64,000 nt of DNA, from contig NZ_JAAXCV010000030.1 in NCBI RefSeq assembly GCF_012911895.1, positions 1-64,000 of the forward strand, in the 5' to 3' direction. How positions within the stretch are numbered: position 1 is the stretch's first letter; the number at the start of each line of letters is the position of its first letter. This DNA is from Bacillus sp. RO3. GTDB lineage: Bacteria > Bacillota > Bacilli > Bacillales > Bacillaceae_B. The position numbers and the translations under genes are program-made. Positions 52,297 to 61,921 of the stretch are shown in pieces. The notes beneath the pieces are model-generated. The model ran no database searches, had not been told where the DNA came from, and was given only the letters and a program-made list of their open reading frames with translations.

Positions 52297-53160
52297 GTGC
52301 AGGAAATGTACGAAAAATATAAAATGTTGCTGTTTAAACTCGCCTACCAACTGACAGGATCGGTTTCAGATGCGGAAGATGTCGTCCATGACGTTTTTAT
52401 AAAATTATATGACGTTCCCTCGGATAAGTTGGGTGAGCCTAAAGCCTATCTTTGTAAAATGGTAACGAATCGATGTCGGGATTTACAAAAAACAGCTCGC
52501 AAGAAGCGAGAACAATATTTTGGAGAATGGCTACCAGAACCCTTATCTAAATCTGCAGAAGATACAATAGACTCCGTTATCCGTGACGATGAATTGTCTT
52601 ATGGGATACTTGTGCTACTTGAAAAGCTTACACCAACGGAACGTGTCGTTTTTGTCCTTCGAGAGGCACTCGGTTTTGGTTATCACGAGATAGCAAAACT
52701 CATTGAAAAAAGTGAAGTGAATTGCCGGAAATTATTCAGCCGTGCAAATGCAAAGATGGGGATTAATTTTGAAGACGATGTTCATTCTGAAGCAGCTTCT
52801 CAAGATTTAGTTCATGATTTTATAATAGCACTCAAACAGGGAAACCTAAATCAGGTCATATCCAAGCTTGATCAAAATGTGGTACTGGTCTCAGATGGAG
52901 GAGGCAAGGTGTTGGCTGCCGTAAATCCAATTTTAGCACGGGATCGCGTTGTAAAGTTTCTGTTTGGTGCAGTACGAAAATCTTCCATGGTTGATGGAAA
53001 TTCACATATTGAAATAAGTAAAATTAACGGGCAACCTGCTCTTATTCTCCGTTCAAACGAAGGTATTCATACAGTGGGAATGTTTCATGTCGAAAATAAT
53101 AGGATCCACAACATATATATTGTCCGGAACCCAGACAAGCTGAGGCATGTAGGAATATAA
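52297..53160 (+). CDS. ECF41-family sigma factor with SnoaL-like C-terminal domain (SigJ-type)
   Basis: A 287-residue extracytoplasmic-function sigma factor. Sigma2 spans residues ~1-70 (FKLAYQLTGSVSDAEDVVHD), sigma4 ~105-160 (LTPTERVVFVLREALGFGYH, EIAKLIEKSEVNCRKLFSRA). The fused SnoaL domain (~170-285) carries the ECF41 hallmark VSDGGGKVLAAVNPI. In ECF41 this extension replaces an anti-sigma factor. GTG start 52297 with GAATGGAAGTG upstream. No anti-sigma gene is nearby. The inducing signal is unknown for the family. Confidence 0.93.
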   Translation: MQEMYEKYKMLLFKLAYQLTGSVSDAEDVVHDVFIKLYDVPSDKLGEPKAYLCKMVTNRCRDLQKTARKKREQYFGEWLPEPLSKSAEDTIDSVIRDDELSYGILVLLEKLTPTERVVFVLREALGFGYHEIAKLIEKSEVNCRKLFSRANAKMGINFEDDVHSEAASQDLVHDFIIALKQGNLNQVISKLDQNVVLVSDGGGKVLAAVNPILARDRVVKFLFGAVRKSSMVDGNSHIEISKINGQPALILRSNEGIHTVGMFHVENNRIHNIYIVRNPDKLRHVGI

Positions 53161-53626
53161 AAAATTCTCCACAAAGAACACACAAAGAGAAAAGAGCCGA
53201 TCCTTAGGGTTGGAAAAATCGGTTTTTTCCATGTCGAAATTTACTTAGCGTATGTATTCCTCACAGTTTGTAGGCGGGACCCCATGAGTAGCTTTTTGTT
53301 ATTTATATTGAGTTAATAACAAAAGATCTATTGCACATTCGACGTTATTGTGTGGTAAGCAAATGGTGAACCACCTTCCACGATCGGGTGCTATTGCGGC
53401 ACAAAGTGGAACCTCTTTATCACTAGATCAAACCCAGTTATTCCTTCGAGAAGCTGGGTTTTTAAATTAGATGTGCAAACTATCTCCTAAAGTGACAGAT
53501 ATGACATTTTTTAGTTTGAGATGTACCAAATCTCTATTCATTACTCTCTGTTCAAAAACATTTTCATTTTACCTTTCGCTTAAATTAAATTAGAGCAGAC
53601 AGTTCATTTACTATCCTCAATAGAGT
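53161..53626. other. Gap: hairpins, no confident gene
   Basis: Contains a weak terminator after the sigma gene (GCCGATCC...AAATCGGTTTTTTCC). A 35-codon frame (53363-53470) starting MVNHLPRSGAIAAQSGTSLS lacks a ribosome site and ends in the hairpin AACCCAG/CTGGGTT at 53430-53464. Confidence 0.45.
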
Positions 53627-53876
53627 GAGGCTGGGACAAAAGGATTTTTACTCAAACAAAACCCGAACCATTATACCTGAAAACAGGTAAAACAGTTCGG
53701 GTTTTGAATTATTAAAATATACCTAAGACTCCCATTCTACCCAGCGGTTGATTGGAGTGCAAGACGGAGACTCCTGCGGAAAGCGGAGTCTTGCACGGAA
53801 ATCATTAGCGGCATAAAGAAGCATCACTGAAATGGTTCATGTTTAAGCGAGGTTTTTATAGTTTTGTCCCAGCCTC
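53627..53876. mobile_element. 250-bp MITE with 15-bp perfect terminal inverted repeats
   Basis: GAGGCTGGGACAAAA at the left end and TTTTGTCCCAGCCTC at the right. It is non-coding. Inside, AAAACCCGAACC/GTTCGGGTTTT forms a hairpin, and GGAGACTCCTGCGGAAAGCG is a block common in Bacillaceae repeats. The type and end sequence suggest mobilisation by an IS transposase elsewhere. Confidence 0.8.
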
Positions 53877-54028
53877 TTCATATTCTGCTGCAGCAGGTAC
53901 AGAATCCATGAAGAAATCAGTATCATCACGTACCACGATCTTTCACTACTCACAGATAAAACCCTGCTATACGATTATTAAGATAAAAGCCAGACCCTCT
54001 AAGCTATTGATATCAACCGTTTAGCGCT

Positions 54029-54373
54029 TTATTTCTTCTCAATTTTCATCGGTTGATACTGGAACTGAATCCCTTTTTCAACACTTTCGATATCACATAA
54101 TGGAATAAAACTGGTCGTACCTGGAACAAGTAAATCATCAATTTCAAGTACACTATACTTCAAGCCCCGGAACCTTCCGACGAAAATCCCAGCAGAAACA
54201 TCTCCCAATCGAGTGATTCCAATCGTATCTCCGCAACGGAACTGCTCTCTGATTGTCTTCTCTAATCCAATGACACAACAATCGCATGTATCTACTTGAT
54301 GATGGTCACGATGATCATCATGCTTGTACCCATTGGATTTATGGCAATTACAGTCATGATAGTTGCTATTCAT
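54029..54373 (-). CDS. His/Cys-rich small protein, copy 1
   Basis: A 114-residue protein. The first 35 residues are rich in His, Cys and Asp (HDDHRDHHQVDTCDCC), suggesting metal binding. The rest (VIGLEKTIREQFRCGDTIGI, GIFVGRFRGLKYSVLEIDDL, VPGTTSFIPLCDIESV) is a compact beta-rich domain. About 20 differences from copy 2, concentrated in the N-terminal third. A spore-coat or exosporium role is possible from composition but unproven. ATG has AGAAAGGAGGAAGAAT upstream. Confidence 0.75.
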   Translation of the reverse strand: MNSNYHDCNCHKSNGYKHDDHRDHHQVDTCDCCVIGLEKTIREQFRCGDTIGITRLGDVSAGIFVGRFRGLKYSVLEIDDLLVPGTTSFIPLCDIESVEKGIQFQYQPMKIEKK

Positions 54374-54559
54374 ATTCTTCCTCCTTTCTACTCTAAGGAT
54401 AATCTAGGATATGAAAAACTGAAGCGTGTTTCATCCAATTTCAGAGAAAACACATGATCGTACTACATTCACTCTATAAATCCTAATGTCTGATGACCTA
54501 TATGAAAGCTCAGAGTGTAAAACCCCTGAGCTATTAATTCAATTTTTCAGTAAATGGCA

Positions 54560-54904
54560 TTACTTTTTTTCAATTTGCATCGGTGGCTCCTGGAACTGAA
54601 TGCCTCTTTCAACACTTTCGATATCACATAATGGAACAAAACTTGTCGTACCCGGAACAAGTAGATCTTCAATTTCAACTACACTATATTTCAAGCCTCT
54701 GTATCTTCCGACGAAAATACCTGCCGCTGCATCTCCGAATCGAGTGATACCAATCGTATCTCCGCAACGGAATTGCTCTCTGATAGTCTTCTCTAACCCG
54801 ATGACACAACAATTGCACGTATCCACTTGATGATGGCCACTATGATCATCATGCTTGTCTCCACTACATTTATTGCAGCTACAGTTATGATAGTTACTAT
54901 TCAT
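54560..54904 (-). CDS. His/Cys-rich small protein, copy 2
   Basis: A 114-residue paralogue of the preceding gene, ~82% identical by eye, starting MNSNYHNCSCNKCSGDKHDD. It has one extra Cys in the metal-binding-like head. Both genes have the same upstream sequence with AAAGGAGG, so they arose by a tandem duplication. Each may be its own unit; the 186-bp gap has no clear terminator. Function unknown. Confidence 0.75.
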   Translation of the reverse strand: MNSNYHNCSCNKCSGDKHDDHSGHHQVDTCNCCVIGLEKTIREQFRCGDTIGITRFGDAAAGIFVGRYRGLKYSVVEIEDLLVPGTTSFVPLCDIESVERGIQFQEPPMQIEKK

Positions 54905-55130
54905 ATTCTACCTCCTTTCTACAAAGGATACTCTAGTATATGAAAGCATAAGTAGAATGGTATAGGCTTTTATTTCAATTTGAAAAACACTTAGATATAC
55001 TGAGTATATCAATGACTATTTGATAGAAACTATCCCCCCTCCCATTTCCTTCCTGCTTACACTCTCTCTTTTTGACAGAACCATTTTACATATTAAAATT
55101 CCAGTCAGGATTACCATAAGGGAATAGGTC
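54905..55130. other. Gap upstream of the paralogue pair
   Basis: Likely holds the promoter of the 54560 gene; no gene or strong repeat is visible. Confidence 0.4.
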
Positions 55131-55160
55131 TAAAAAAATCCTAAGCCATTGGGGCTTAGG
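55131..55160 (-). terminator. Terminator downstream of the DUF3231 gene
   Basis: On the minus strand CCTAAGCC / GGCTTAGG followed by ATTTTTTT. Confidence 0.88.
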
Positions 55161-55200
55161 AGAAAGGCATTTATGAAATTGATCATACAATCTTTCCGTT

Positions 55201-56202
55201 TTATTCCCTGTCCAAGCTTGCAGGCTGTGGAGGCTGTTCGAGCCATTGATTGGCTATCATGATATTCGCCCCTTTACGAGCAAGTTTAGATGTCTCTGTT
55301 AAAAACTCCATGTAAGCCGTTTTTAAGTCATTTCTCATACTGGCGGCAAGCGAACTGGCGTATCCAGATATACCTGATGCCATCATAGTTGACATTTGAT
55401 ACATCATGTACTTGTTGGAGAAAGCGGATTCCGTAATGGGATTTACATGGATATCAGAGGGCATAGGAGCAGACAGGTCAGAAGAAGTTAAAAACGTTGA
55501 CAGCTTGCTTATGATCTCCTTCCCCATATTCACAGAATCTGACATGAAGTCTCTTACCTCTTTATCCTCAATCGTCTGGCCAAAAGCTTTAGTAAAGGTG
55601 AGGCCTGTCAAATTTGCTTCCAGATTACCGAATACATGAGAGATTTCTACGGCATTTAAATGTCTTTCATCTCCAATCAGACGATATCCATCCAGATATT
55701 GCTTTCCCTTTATGTAAACTGATTGGGTGTTTGGCTGTATGTGTGGTGGTCTTACATAAAGACCTTTTTGGAGCAACACATCACTGACGCTGTTAAAAAC
55801 CTTAAAGGCTCGAACAGTACATTTTTCATAGTGAGTACGAATATCCCCCCTAGTGGACATGGTCATCATTAATCCGCAAGCAGAAGCCATCACTCTAGAT
55901 AGATTCTTGATATAGTAGAGTGAAAATGAATCTGAAAACAGTTTTTTGGCTTTTGTATTCACATCCTCGTCACTGAATCCAATAGGTATTGGCAGGTTTT
56001 CATTTTTTATAATCGATAGTGTTGCTTCTTTTGTCTCTTCAACAATTGTAAAAGCCTCTTTTAATACGGATACGATTTCTTCATCCTTAGTGGTTGCAAT
56101 TAAATAGAGTAGCATACAGCGGCTATGTGTATGGCTTATATATTCCTGCCATAAGGAAGCTATCTCTGAAGAAGTTAATTTTATGAGATTGGAATTTGAC
56201 AT
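55201..56202 (-). CDS. DUF3231 family protein
   Basis: A 333-residue protein made of two DUF3231 helical-bundle repeats (residues ~10-160 and ~180-320), each with four long helices like ferritin-like or coat proteins. The family is restricted to spore-forming Firmicutes, often near spore genes; function unknown. ATG follows AAGAAGGGACGTT. It follows the ger operon in the same direction after 158 bp. Confidence 0.85.
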   Translation of the reverse strand: MSNSNLIKLTSSEIASLWQEYISHTHSRCMLLYLIATTKDEEIVSVLKEAFTIVEETKEATLSIIKNENLPIPIGFSDEDVNTKAKKLFSDSFSLYYIKNLSRVMASACGLMMTMSTRGDIRTHYEKCTVRAFKVFNSVSDVLLQKGLYVRPPHIQPNTQSVYIKGKQYLDGYRLIGDERHLNAVEISHVFGNLEANLTGLTFTKAFGQTIEDKEVRDFMSDSVNMGKEIISKLSTFLTSSDLSAPMPSDIHVNPITESAFSNKYMMYQMSTMMASGISGYASSLAASMRNDLKTAYMEFLTETSKLARKGANIMIANQWLEQPPQPASLDRE

Positions 56203-56360
56203 AACGTCCCTTCTTTCATTAATTCTTGAATGATCTTTTCATTAGCCTTCCACCCTCAATATCAAATATTCTTCAAAAAATGTTCGTATATCGTTCTCAT
56301 TCACCCGCGTCACGGAAGATCATATACATGCCTTTTTGATAAAATCAGGAATTCCATCTT

Positions 56361-57473
56361 TCACTTTTTCTTAAGGGAATCAAGCATGTAACGATCATGC
56401 CTAAAATAGGACAGAAGGAATAAGATTATTGGGACTACCCCCCCATAGAGCAAAACATATATCTGCATGGTTTGAGTAAACTCGATTAAATAAGAGATAT
56501 TGGGTAATAAATCTAAGGAAAGGACATACATGAGTAACCCCAATGGAAAGACGAGGATTTTATAATCATGCAATTCAAATGTCTGCGCGAGCCCTAATGA
56601 AACGATATAGGTAAGGATAGTCAATTTCATGAAAACCGTTGTAAACCAAATGAATGCCATCATGGCTTCTACCCTTTGAAAGAACCCCCCTAAATTGATT
56701 TGCTTGGCCAGATCATAGCTCGAGTAGATGCTTTCGGTTGTTTCACCTACCCCTGTGACCAGAATAGACAGAAGGGAAATCAGGATAAGGCAGCACCCGC
56801 CAATCATCGTTCCGGAAATGAAGCCTTTTCGAACCTTTTGTGTATTCACATATGGGACGATCATTAAAAACACAACCAGCTCTAAAAAAGGAAACGTTAG
56901 AAAGGAAAAGCTGGCGTTAAATACTGGTTTAAGTCCGAATTCCAATATGGGTAAAACATTAAAGATGTCTATTTGGGGAGCAACTGCCAGAACAAGGATC
57001 AAAAACAGGAGTATAATCCATGGAAGAAATAATTCCGCTGTTCGTGAAAAAGACTCCAGCCCATGTCTTACAGCATAAACAACCACAAGTAAAAAAGTTA
57101 AATGAATGACTTGAATCGGAGTCTCCACCATCATCACCGAAACCATGAAGTCCCCGATATCCCGCAGGACAAATAAACACAATAAGAAGACAAACGTAAG
57201 AAAATAAAAAACAGAAAAGAGTTTCCCCAGCCACTTCCCAAGTATCAGCTCCAACATCTGTGAAAAGTTTTTACCCGGATATCTGGAAGCCAGTGCTGTG
57301 TATAAAAAAATTGCTGCAATTCCTACTCCTAACCCGATCATTCCAGAAATCCAGGCGTCTTGTTTTGCAGTTGATGTCAGGATAGAAGGAATGATTAAAA
57401 TGGTACTTCCAATCGTATAGAGTAGAACCAACACTGTAAATTGCCTACTGCTGATTTTTCCTTCCTCCAACAT
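56361..57473 (-). CDS. Germinant receptor permease subunit (GerAB/YndE type)
   Basis: A 370-residue protein with ten predicted helices of the APC-like spore germination permease family (ISSRQFTVLVLLYTIGSTIL, ASRYPGKNFSQMLELILGKW). In the receptor complex GerAB binds the germinant. Last gene of the operon A-C-small-B. ATG follows GAAGGCGGGTACGAAAC. Confidence 0.92.
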   Translation of the reverse strand: MLEEGKISSRQFTVLVLLYTIGSTILIIPSILTSTAKQDAWISGMIGLGVGIAAIFLYTALASRYPGKNFSQMLELILGKWLGKLFSVFYFLTFVFLLCLFVLRDIGDFMVSVMMVETPIQVIHLTFLLVVVYAVRHGLESFSRTAELFLPWIILLFLILVLAVAPQIDIFNVLPILEFGLKPVFNASFSFLTFPFLELVVFLMIVPYVNTQKVRKGFISGTMIGGCCLILISLLSILVTGVGETTESIYSSYDLAKQINLGGFFQRVEAMMAFIWFTTVFMKLTILTYIVSLGLAQTFELHDYKILVFPLGLLMYVLSLDLLPNISYLIEFTQTMQIYVLLYGGVVPIILFLLSYFRHDRYMLDSLKKK

Positions 57474-57491
57474 GTTTCGTACCCGCCTTCT

Positions 57492-57725
57492 TTATTCGAA
57501 TAGTTTATAAAAAGATGAAGTCACCGGTTTGAGAATATAGTCAATCCCTTTTAATGGGGTTGGAATCGGTCCAATAAAACTTTGATAAATCAATAAACCT
57601 GTCCCTACTCCCAATAGAATGATAAATGTCCAGAAAGCATTAAAGCGACGTTTTTTCCATAGGGGTACACCGTCCACGTAGATAAAAATCAGTAAGACAG
57701 CTAAAATCCCAAGCATTTTCCACAT
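57492..57725 (-). CDS. Small membrane protein of the ger operon (GerD-like subunit)
   Basis: A 77-residue protein with two helices (ILAVLLIFIYVDGVPLW and FWTFIILLGVGTGLLIYQSF). Small two-helix 'D' subunits are encoded in some Bacillus ger operons and modulate receptor response. It lies between gerC and gerB, 6 bp after gerC. ATG follows GGGGAGTAAGAAATT. Confidence 0.8.
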   Translation of the reverse strand: MWKMLGILAVLLIFIYVDGVPLWKKRRFNAFWTFIILLGVGTGLLIYQSFIGPIPTPLKGIDYILKPVTSSFYKLFE

Positions 57726-57731
57726 AATTTC

Positions 57732-58925
57732 TTACTCCCCGCTTCTGTTGACTACGGAATGATTTCGTTTCCCTATTTGCCGGATTTGTGCGCTTACTTG
57801 TACCTTTACGGGCAAATCGTCGAAGTGTTCATCCCATTGTTCCTTTACATCCTTCCAATAGGAAGGCCTCTTCCGATGAATTACTTCTCCAAAGCCAAAA
57901 ATATCTACATGATACGTTTCCTGAGCCGTTTTGATGGATTGTTGCATTTTCCCCTTAATATCTTTCTGCATTTGTTTTTCTAGGTACTTAATCGTCTCTG
58001 ATTTTTCGAAATTCATTCCGCATTCCACTTCGCCCACATTCCCCATTGCCTTAAGGAGGATTTCAATGGAGGGCTTTCCCTTGGTGAAATGTGCCTTTAT
58101 TTTTGACTTCGTTTTCAGAATTTCGATGGCCACACTCCCTTTTTCACTGCATGGTACGGTTACAATGGTGCTTTTTACGTTTCCGTTTATATAGTTATAG
58201 CCTTTGCTTTCCGCTTCAGTTAACCAACCTTTCAGTTTATCCTCTTTGAACAGTGCCAAATCTGTGTATTGCAATCGAACAGGAGGATCTGCCGATTGAA
58301 GATTGGCTGAGGGTGTCCCCTCTTCCGGATTACCAATGATCTTTACCCCCGTAATCACCGCTTGTTTGCCAGGACTGATGAACTCATCAATCAATGTCCC
58401 GATTTTCAGGGCAACGGTGGGAGCCCAGACGTTTGAAGACGTTTCTAATTTATTGAACAGGTTCTGAGCCGTGATCTTTTCCACCGGTACTAACATTTTT
58501 AGAATTTGTTGGGCTTCATTTTCTTTTGCAATCACCACATAAAAATCAGTTCTGAATTCCTGGTCTCTCGCCAATAAATCCATAGATGTAGCAATTCCTT
58601 CTTTGGCTAAGTCCTCTCCGATGACAAGCATTCTCAAATGCGGAAAGAATGTTTTAAGAGGAACGGTCTTTGTCATCTTCCTGAGAGCTTCAAATACAGT
58701 TTCCCCTGTTTCCTGATATACGACGATAGGGGCTTTGTTTCCACTTGAATGTTTACTTGAAATTTCCGCGGGATTCACGAGTTGTACGGATACAAGCACC
58801 TCATCACCTGCTTTATCGAATCCCAATGCTACCGCAATGCCGATGTCATCAAGCTCCCTGCTATTCCAGCAGCCACTAAGGATTAATGAAAATGTAATCA
58901 ATACACTCAAAAGCCTTGATTTCAT
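57732..58925 (-). CDS. Germinant receptor lipoprotein subunit (GerAC)
   Basis: A 397-residue lipoprotein: signal ends in LILSGC with Cys19, then the GerAC start WNSRELDDIGIAVALGFD and three-domain fold (VSVQLVNPAE, MRTFFPHLRMLVIG-like KTFFPHLRMLVIGEDL). ATG 58925 is eight bases from AGGAAGG and 5 bases after the GerAA stop; GTG 58934 abuts that site and is less likely. Confidence 0.93.
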   Translation of the reverse strand: MKSRLLSVLITFSLILSGCWNSRELDDIGIAVALGFDKAGDEVLVSVQLVNPAEISSKHSSGNKAPIVVYQETGETVFEALRKMTKTVPLKTFFPHLRMLVIGEDLAKEGIATSMDLLARDQEFRTDFYVVIAKENEAQQILKMLVPVEKITAQNLFNKLETSSNVWAPTVALKIGTLIDEFISPGKQAVITGVKIIGNPEEGTPSANLQSADPPVRLQYTDLALFKEDKLKGWLTEAESKGYNYINGNVKSTIVTVPCSEKGSVAIEILKTKSKIKAHFTKGKPSIEILLKAMGNVGEVECGMNFEKSETIKYLEKQMQKDIKGKMQQSIKTAQETYHVDIFGFGEVIHRKRPSYWKDVKEQWDEHFDDLPVKVQVSAQIRQIGKRNHSVVNRSGE

Positions 58926-58930
58926 CTCGT

Positions 58931-60460
58931 TCACCTTCCTGTTTTGCCTTTGTTCGATTGTTTGTCCTGACGCACAATATTTTTCTGACTGATTAAACGC
59001 GGCCTTGTCAATAAATGTTTTTGCGGGAGTCTTAGCAATGTATCTTTTTGATCCTGTTTAATATACGGTGCAACTGGAGACATAAACGGGACCCCGAAGG
59101 AGCGCAGACTGCTCAGATGAATGGCCAGTACAAATAACCCTAGAGCGATCCCGTATAAACCCAGCGTAGCCGCCAGAACCATAAATAGAAATCTTAAAAT
59201 CCTTATGGAAATGGCAATATTATAAGACGGAATGATAAAGTTGGAAATAGCAGTAATGGAGACGACGATCACCATGGCAGGAGAGACAAAGCCTGCTTCA
59301 ACAGCTGCTTGCCCAATCACCAAGGCACCTACAATCGACACGGTTTGTCCAATGGTTTTGGGCAGTCGGATTCCCGCCTCCCTTAATATTTCCAAAGTGA
59401 TTTCCATGAGAATCGCTTCAATAAGTGCTGGAAAGGGAACTCCTTGTCGTTGAGCAGCGAGGCTGATCAACAGGTTCGTTGGTAACATTTCCTGATGGAA
59501 GCTACTTAGAGCGATATAGAGGGACGGTCCAAGGAGAGACACAAAAAGACTGAACACCCTCAAGATTCGAATGAGACTCGCAATATCCCACCTCTGATAG
59601 AAATCTTCAGCTGAATGGAAGAATTGAACGAATATGGCCGGAACCAACAATGCAAAGGGAGTTCCATCCACCAATATGGCGATTCTCCCTTCCAATAATC
59701 CTGCTGCGATCACATCCGGTCGTTCAGAATTATAAATGGTGGGAAATGGAGAGTATGTTTGATCCTCAATTAATTCTTCAATGTAATTCCCTTCTAAAAT
59801 CCCATCTATATCAATCCGGTCGATCCGTTGAAGGACCTCATCAACAATCTTGTCATCTGCCACCCCATTGATATACATAATGGAAATATCGGTTTGGGTA
59901 GAACGTCCAACATGCCTCTCGATCCTCCGAAGATTGGGGTCTTTTATCTTTCGGCGAATGAGAGCGATATTCGTTTTCAACGTTTCAGTAAAAGATTCCT
60001 TGGGACCTCTCACAACCTGTTCGGCTGTTGATTCTGATACATCCCTCACCTTCTGACTGGATGTCTTCAGAACAAACCCCCTCGATACACCGTCAATCAG
60101 GATGGCGGTATCTCCACATAATATCGATTTGATGACTCGATCAAAACATTCCACCTCACCTGTATTGCCGGGTAAGGAAGAGTTTGAAATGTCCTCATAC
60201 AAATGCAGATCGACCAAAGACTGCTTAAAGTCCTCAATGACCGAATGATCAACCATTCCATCTAAATACATCAAACTACCTGCCTGTGTCTCCAATACAA
60301 ATTGACTAATCTGTAAATCTGAAGTATGACCGAACACTTCTTGTATGTTTTCAATATTTACAATTAACTCGTTCGATAGTGGTTTAACAGGAGCATTCGA
60401 AGCGCTGATCTTCTCATTTGACCTGTGAAATGACTGTCGATTCTGTTTTCCACTGCGCAT
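58931..60460 (-). CDS. Germinant receptor subunit A (GerAA)
   Basis: A ~509-residue protein. Hydrophilic N-terminal domain (residues 1-280: LIRRKIKDPNLRRIERHVGR, DISIMYINGVADDKIVDEVL) and a C-terminal membrane region of about five helices (PFPALIEAILMEITLEILRE, RLPKTIGQTVSIVGALVIGQ). ATG 60460 is eight bases from GGGAG; the frame opens at TTG 60475. First gene of the ger operon. TGAATA at about 60522-60517 on the minus strand could be a sigma-G -35, but the -10 is weak. A third germinant gene set elsewhere cannot be judged. Confidence 0.94.
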   Translation of the reverse strand: MRSGKQNRQSFHRSNEKISASNAPVKPLSNELIVNIENIQEVFGHTSDLQISQFVLETQAGSLMYLDGMVDHSVIEDFKQSLVDLHLYEDISNSSLPGNTGEVECFDRVIKSILCGDTAILIDGVSRGFVLKTSSQKVRDVSESTAEQVVRGPKESFTETLKTNIALIRRKIKDPNLRRIERHVGRSTQTDISIMYINGVADDKIVDEVLQRIDRIDIDGILEGNYIEELIEDQTYSPFPTIYNSERPDVIAAGLLEGRIAILVDGTPFALLVPAIFVQFFHSAEDFYQRWDIASLIRILRVFSLFVSLLGPSLYIALSSFHQEMLPTNLLISLAAQRQGVPFPALIEAILMEITLEILREAGIRLPKTIGQTVSIVGALVIGQAAVEAGFVSPAMVIVVSITAISNFIIPSYNIAISIRILRFLFMVLAATLGLYGIALGLFVLAIHLSSLRSFGVPFMSPVAPYIKQDQKDTLLRLPQKHLLTRPRLISQKNIVRQDKQSNKGKTGR

Positions 60461-60724
60461 CATGACCGCTCCCAATGACTCATTTCTTTTATCTTTCCTT
60501 GATTATAGGAGACTATTCATTATTAGGTACCGATAAGCAAAAAAGCGAATTGAATATTCCTCAGGGTTCTAAGCTGAGAGCACGCATGCCTCCTCTCAAC
60601 AACATAAAAAGAAAGTATCGATATGGCATGAGTTTAAACTAAAAAATATCCCCTTCTCATCATACAGAGTTTAGTTGATACATATATTTAAAAAGTTTAG
60701 ATCCTGAATAAGGGGTGAATCAGC

Positions 60725-60943
60725 ATGAATCAATCGACACCGGCTTATGTCACTCAAGTTGATCCATATGTATACCAAACACTCCTCAGCATTACGGGGA
60801 ACATGGTAGTCGTTCAAACCACTCAAGGCACTGTTTCTGGAAAGCTTAAAACCGTTATGCCAGATCATATTGTGATGAAATCAGGGGGCTCTCCTTTTTA
60901 TATCCGGACTGCTCAAATTGTTTGGGTCATTCCAAGAGGATAA
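60725..60943 (+). CDS. DUF2642 (YuzF-like) protein
   Basis: A 72-residue beta-rich protein (YVYQTLLSITGNMVVVQTTQ, GTVSGKLKTVMPDHIVMKSG, FYIRTAQIVWVIP). DUF2642 proteins are found in spore coats and near spore catalases. ATG follows AAGGGGTGAATCAGC. It is 12 bp upstream of the manganese catalase gene, so the two form an operon. No clear promoter was identified in the 60476-60724 gap. Confidence 0.85.
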   Translation: MNQSTPAYVTQVDPYVYQTLLSITGNMVVVQTTQGTVSGKLKTVMPDHIVMKSGGSPFYIRTAQIVWVIPRG

Positions 60944-60955
60944 GGAGGAATCACA

Positions 60956-61852
60956 ATGATTAAACGGGAAAACCGAATGTTAATTGCCTTACCGGTTCCC
61001 GAGCACGGGGATCCGAATGCAGCAGCAGCAGTTCAGGAGCTTTTAGGGGGCAAATTTGGAGAAATGTCTACGTTAAACAATTATATGTTTCAATCCTTTA
61101 ACTTTCGTCGAAAAGATAAACTTAAACCATTTTATGATTTAGTTGCCAGTATCACAGCCGAGGAGTTCGGTCACGTGGAGCTTGTCAGTAATGCCATCAA
61201 TCTCTTATCAAGAGGAAATACCTTTTATACCGGTGATCCTGACGTTACTCCCTTACGCACAGGAAAGGACAGCCGGAATACGTACCAATTCATCGCCACT
61301 GCCCAAACCGCTTTGGCGGGTGATTCCATGGGTCGTGCCTGGACCGGTGACAATGTATTTAATAGCGGGAATCTGGTATTGGACCTCCTTCATAATTTCT
61401 TCTTAGAGGTTGGGGCAAGAACACATAAAATGAGAGTGTATGAGATGACAGAAAATGAAACAGCCCGTGAAATGATCGGGTATTTACTCGTACGGGGCGG
61501 CACGCATGTTCTGGCCTATGCAAAAGCTCTGGAAATTGCTACAGGTGTTGATGTAAAGAAATTAATCCCTCTGCCCGATTTGGCAAATTCAAGATTTGAC
61601 CATGCCCGAAAATTTGAAGAACAAGGATTGGCGAACGTTTTATACACTTGGAACGACGTAGGGGAATATGCGGATATCTCTCAAATATGGAAAGGGACAA
61701 ATCCTGAAAATGGAGAGCGGCTGATTGTGAAGCAGGGAAGTCCTAAAGGAGCTCCTATCCCAAATCTGGATGATCTTCCTGAGGAATTCGCACCAGGCAT
61801 CGATCGGGATGATTATGAACGAATCGCAAAACGACTGATGGAAAATCTTTAA
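60956..61852 (+). CDS. Manganese catalase (spore/CotJC-like)
   Basis: A 298-residue dimanganese catalase. Ferritin-like four-helix bundle with metal ligands in ASITAEEFGHVELVSNAI and later HVLAYAKALE. The region AAAVQELLGGKFGEMSTLNN is conserved in family. It destroys H2O2; relatives include CotJC and YdbD of Bacillus spores. ATG follows AAGGAGGAATCACA. Confidence 0.92.
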   Translation: MIKRENRMLIALPVPEHGDPNAAAAVQELLGGKFGEMSTLNNYMFQSFNFRRKDKLKPFYDLVASITAEEFGHVELVSNAINLLSRGNTFYTGDPDVTPLRTGKDSRNTYQFIATAQTALAGDSMGRAWTGDNVFNSGNLVLDLLHNFFLEVGARTHKMRVYEMTENETAREMIGYLLVRGGTHVLAYAKALEIATGVDVKKLIPLPDLANSRFDHARKFEEQGLANVLYTWNDVGEYADISQIWKGTNPENGERLIVKQGSPKGAPIPNLDDLPEEFAPGIDRDDYERIAKRLMENL

Positions 61853-61921
61853 TAGATAAGTAATACGCATGATAGCCTGTACCTCTGTTCCTGTCTGATT
61901 TTTCACTTTTGAACAAACCAA

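Noticed and set aside
60517..60522. Sigma-G promoter of the ger operon
   Set aside because: TGAATA fits a -35, but the sequence 18 bases on (AAGATAA) is a poor match to CATACTA.
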